Assembly: GCF_000237925.1 (NCBI RefSeq) | Contig: NC_031500.1 | Location: 3,170,315 to 3,234,314, forward strand | DNA length: 64,000 bases | DNA from: Schistosoma mansoni | Lineage: Eukaryota; Platyhelminthes; Trematoda; Strigeidida; Schistosomatidae | Direction: 5' to 3' | Part shown: piece after piece, positions 62,966-64,000 of the stretch | Position numbering within the stretch: the first letter of the stretch is position 1 | How the letters are laid out: every line of letters begins with the position of its first letter | Made by a program: the position numbers and the translations under genes | The notes under the pieces: model-generated | The model's input: only the letters and a program-made list of their open reading frames with translations | Told to the model about the DNA's origin: nothing | Databases searched by the model: none

Positions 62966-63334
62966 ATGCAGAAAACCAATTTATTTATTGAGTAGTCACG
63001 CAGTGGCTTAGTAAAATATGCGAACTACACATTAAATACATCATTTGCGCAGTTTATTTGTGTTGTCGCTTAAATATTTCATTATTCCTCTAATTATGTT
63101 GTTATTTTGATTGCTCTTCGATTCCTTTCCCGTACTCTTCATTTCAATCTTCTGCTGGCAGGAATTGCACTTTCAATTACCGCTACAGACCAAATATCTG
63201 TCAGCATAAGTAGCATACACCGCAACACGGGTACTCTAGCCCAGTACTTTTTGCTGAAAATACGTAACGTGTCATTAAATAAGCTACTAAATCCAGATGG
63301 CCACTAACTTGTCGAAATGATATGATGTTTATAT

Positions 63335-63560
63335 AATTATTTGTTCAAGTCCCGGTGGTATCCAGGACAACCTAGCCAATGATTTCCAAATAAATCGAAA
63401 ATCACATCCTAAATTCCTCTGCTAGCCACCATCCGTCTCTGCTTCAAAATGATTGTGATCAATGTCACAATCGAGGCAATCTACTCACGAAGTACATATA
63501 CTAAGAAGAACTGGTCAATTATAGTCCATATCATAAACAACGTGAAGATTTGAACCCTTA
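63335..63560 (+). repeat. Type A SINE, worn
   Basis: B-box-like GTTCAAGTCCCGG, TTTCCAAATAAATCG, ATCACATCCTAAATTCCTCT and the family tail. Confidence 0.65.
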
Positions 63561-63796
63561 CAAGTGAAACAAAATTAGTCTTTCTCAGGATCCTGAAGAG
63601 CTAGACTATCAAAAATAATCATCCTGTATACCACCCCCTTAGTGATAGTAAAACAATGATTATCAGTGAATTTATTTTATTACATGAATGATTGATCGTT
63701 TATCATTCTTGATAATTTAATCAGAATGTCATAACTGTATTGTCAACACCGGTTGATTTGTTCATCATCTCATAATAGGGTGTTGAAGAAACATTA

Positions 63797-63952
63797 TTAT
63801 TCACATTCTTGTTCTTCACATACTTCAATAACATCTTGACCATTTACTTCTTCGGAATTTCTAGGATTTCTTTTTTCATCTAATGCTGTATTCATGAAAG
63901 ACGTGTTATTTGGACTATAAGCTTCATTACATAATTCTTCAATGAATGCCGG
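63797..63952 (-). CDS. Terminal exon of an unidentified gene
   Basis: Acceptor TTTTTTCTTTTAG; 51 codons then TAA if phase 0. It encodes PAFIEELCNEAYSPNN, an Asn/Asp/Glu-rich region and the acidic end VIEVCEEQECE. The rest of the gene lies right of the window. No family was recognised. Confidence 0.5.
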   Translation of the reverse strand, partial: PAFIEELCNEAYSPNNTSFMNTALDEKRNPRNSEEVNGQDVIEVCEEQECE

Positions 63953-64000
63953 CTAAAAGAAAAAATACATATAAATAGTTCAATGCTGCGGAAGAACAAC

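Noticed and set aside
1-64000. CRISPR arrays, operons or bacterial-type systems
   Set aside because: No regularly spaced short direct repeats or prokaryotic gene layout were seen; the repeats are dispersed eukaryotic elements.

Overview
The window looks like a schistosome (blood fluke, Schistosomatidae) nuclear contig. It is AT-rich, has small coding exons separated by kilobase introns, and is packed with repeats of schistosome type: tRNA-headed elements carrying hammerhead ribozymes (Smα-like), RTE-type and CR1-type LINEs, Penelope-like ends, and fossil Ty3/gypsy LTR pieces. There is one assembly gap (7999-8325). No bacterial-style operons are present. All identifications were made by reading the sequence; no database was searched.

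Four host transcription units can be supported. (1) At 301-13010 (+) lies the 3' part of a probable micro-exon gene. Seven exons of 15-48 nt, all multiples of three, sit between good splice sites and share a single open phase. They end in a terminal exon that encodes a basic stretch, a hydrophobic C-terminal helix and a stop, with AATAAA ten bases further on. Its 5' end lies outside the window. (2) At 24079-44802 (-) is a complete or nearly complete myotubularin-related protein 9 (MTMR9) orthologue. It has eleven exons whose phases all agree, a PH-GRAM region, a catalytically dead phosphatase loop, and a Ser/Asn-rich insertion not found in vertebrate MTMR9. (3) At about 50969-59196 (+) is a gene for an unrecognised charged, partly coiled-coil protein; its last five exons are well supported and its upstream exons are tentative. 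(4) At 63797-63952 (-) is the terminal exon of an unidentified gene that enters from the right. An isolated 38-nt exon candidate lies at 21452-21489 (-).

Layout: 0-13 kb is the micro-exon gene, with introns full of hammerhead SINEs. 13-24 kb is an intergenic block of RTE LINE ends, one gypsy remnant with LTR pieces, and a Penelope-like fold-back. 24-45 kb is MTMR9, with LINEs, SINEs and a DNA-transposase relic in its introns. 45-51 kb holds a CR1 3' end and a long, decayed CR1 element. 51-59 kb is the coiled-coil gene. 59-64 kb is mostly SINEs.

The repeats interact. A LINE end sits inside a hammerhead with a clean target-site duplication. The long SINE (type C) has the same 3' tail as an RTE LINE in the window, so that LINE probably moved it. 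One type C copy follows a tRNA-Gly(GCC)-like sequence. The short hammerhead SINEs (types A and B) repeatedly occur as inverted fold-back pairs.
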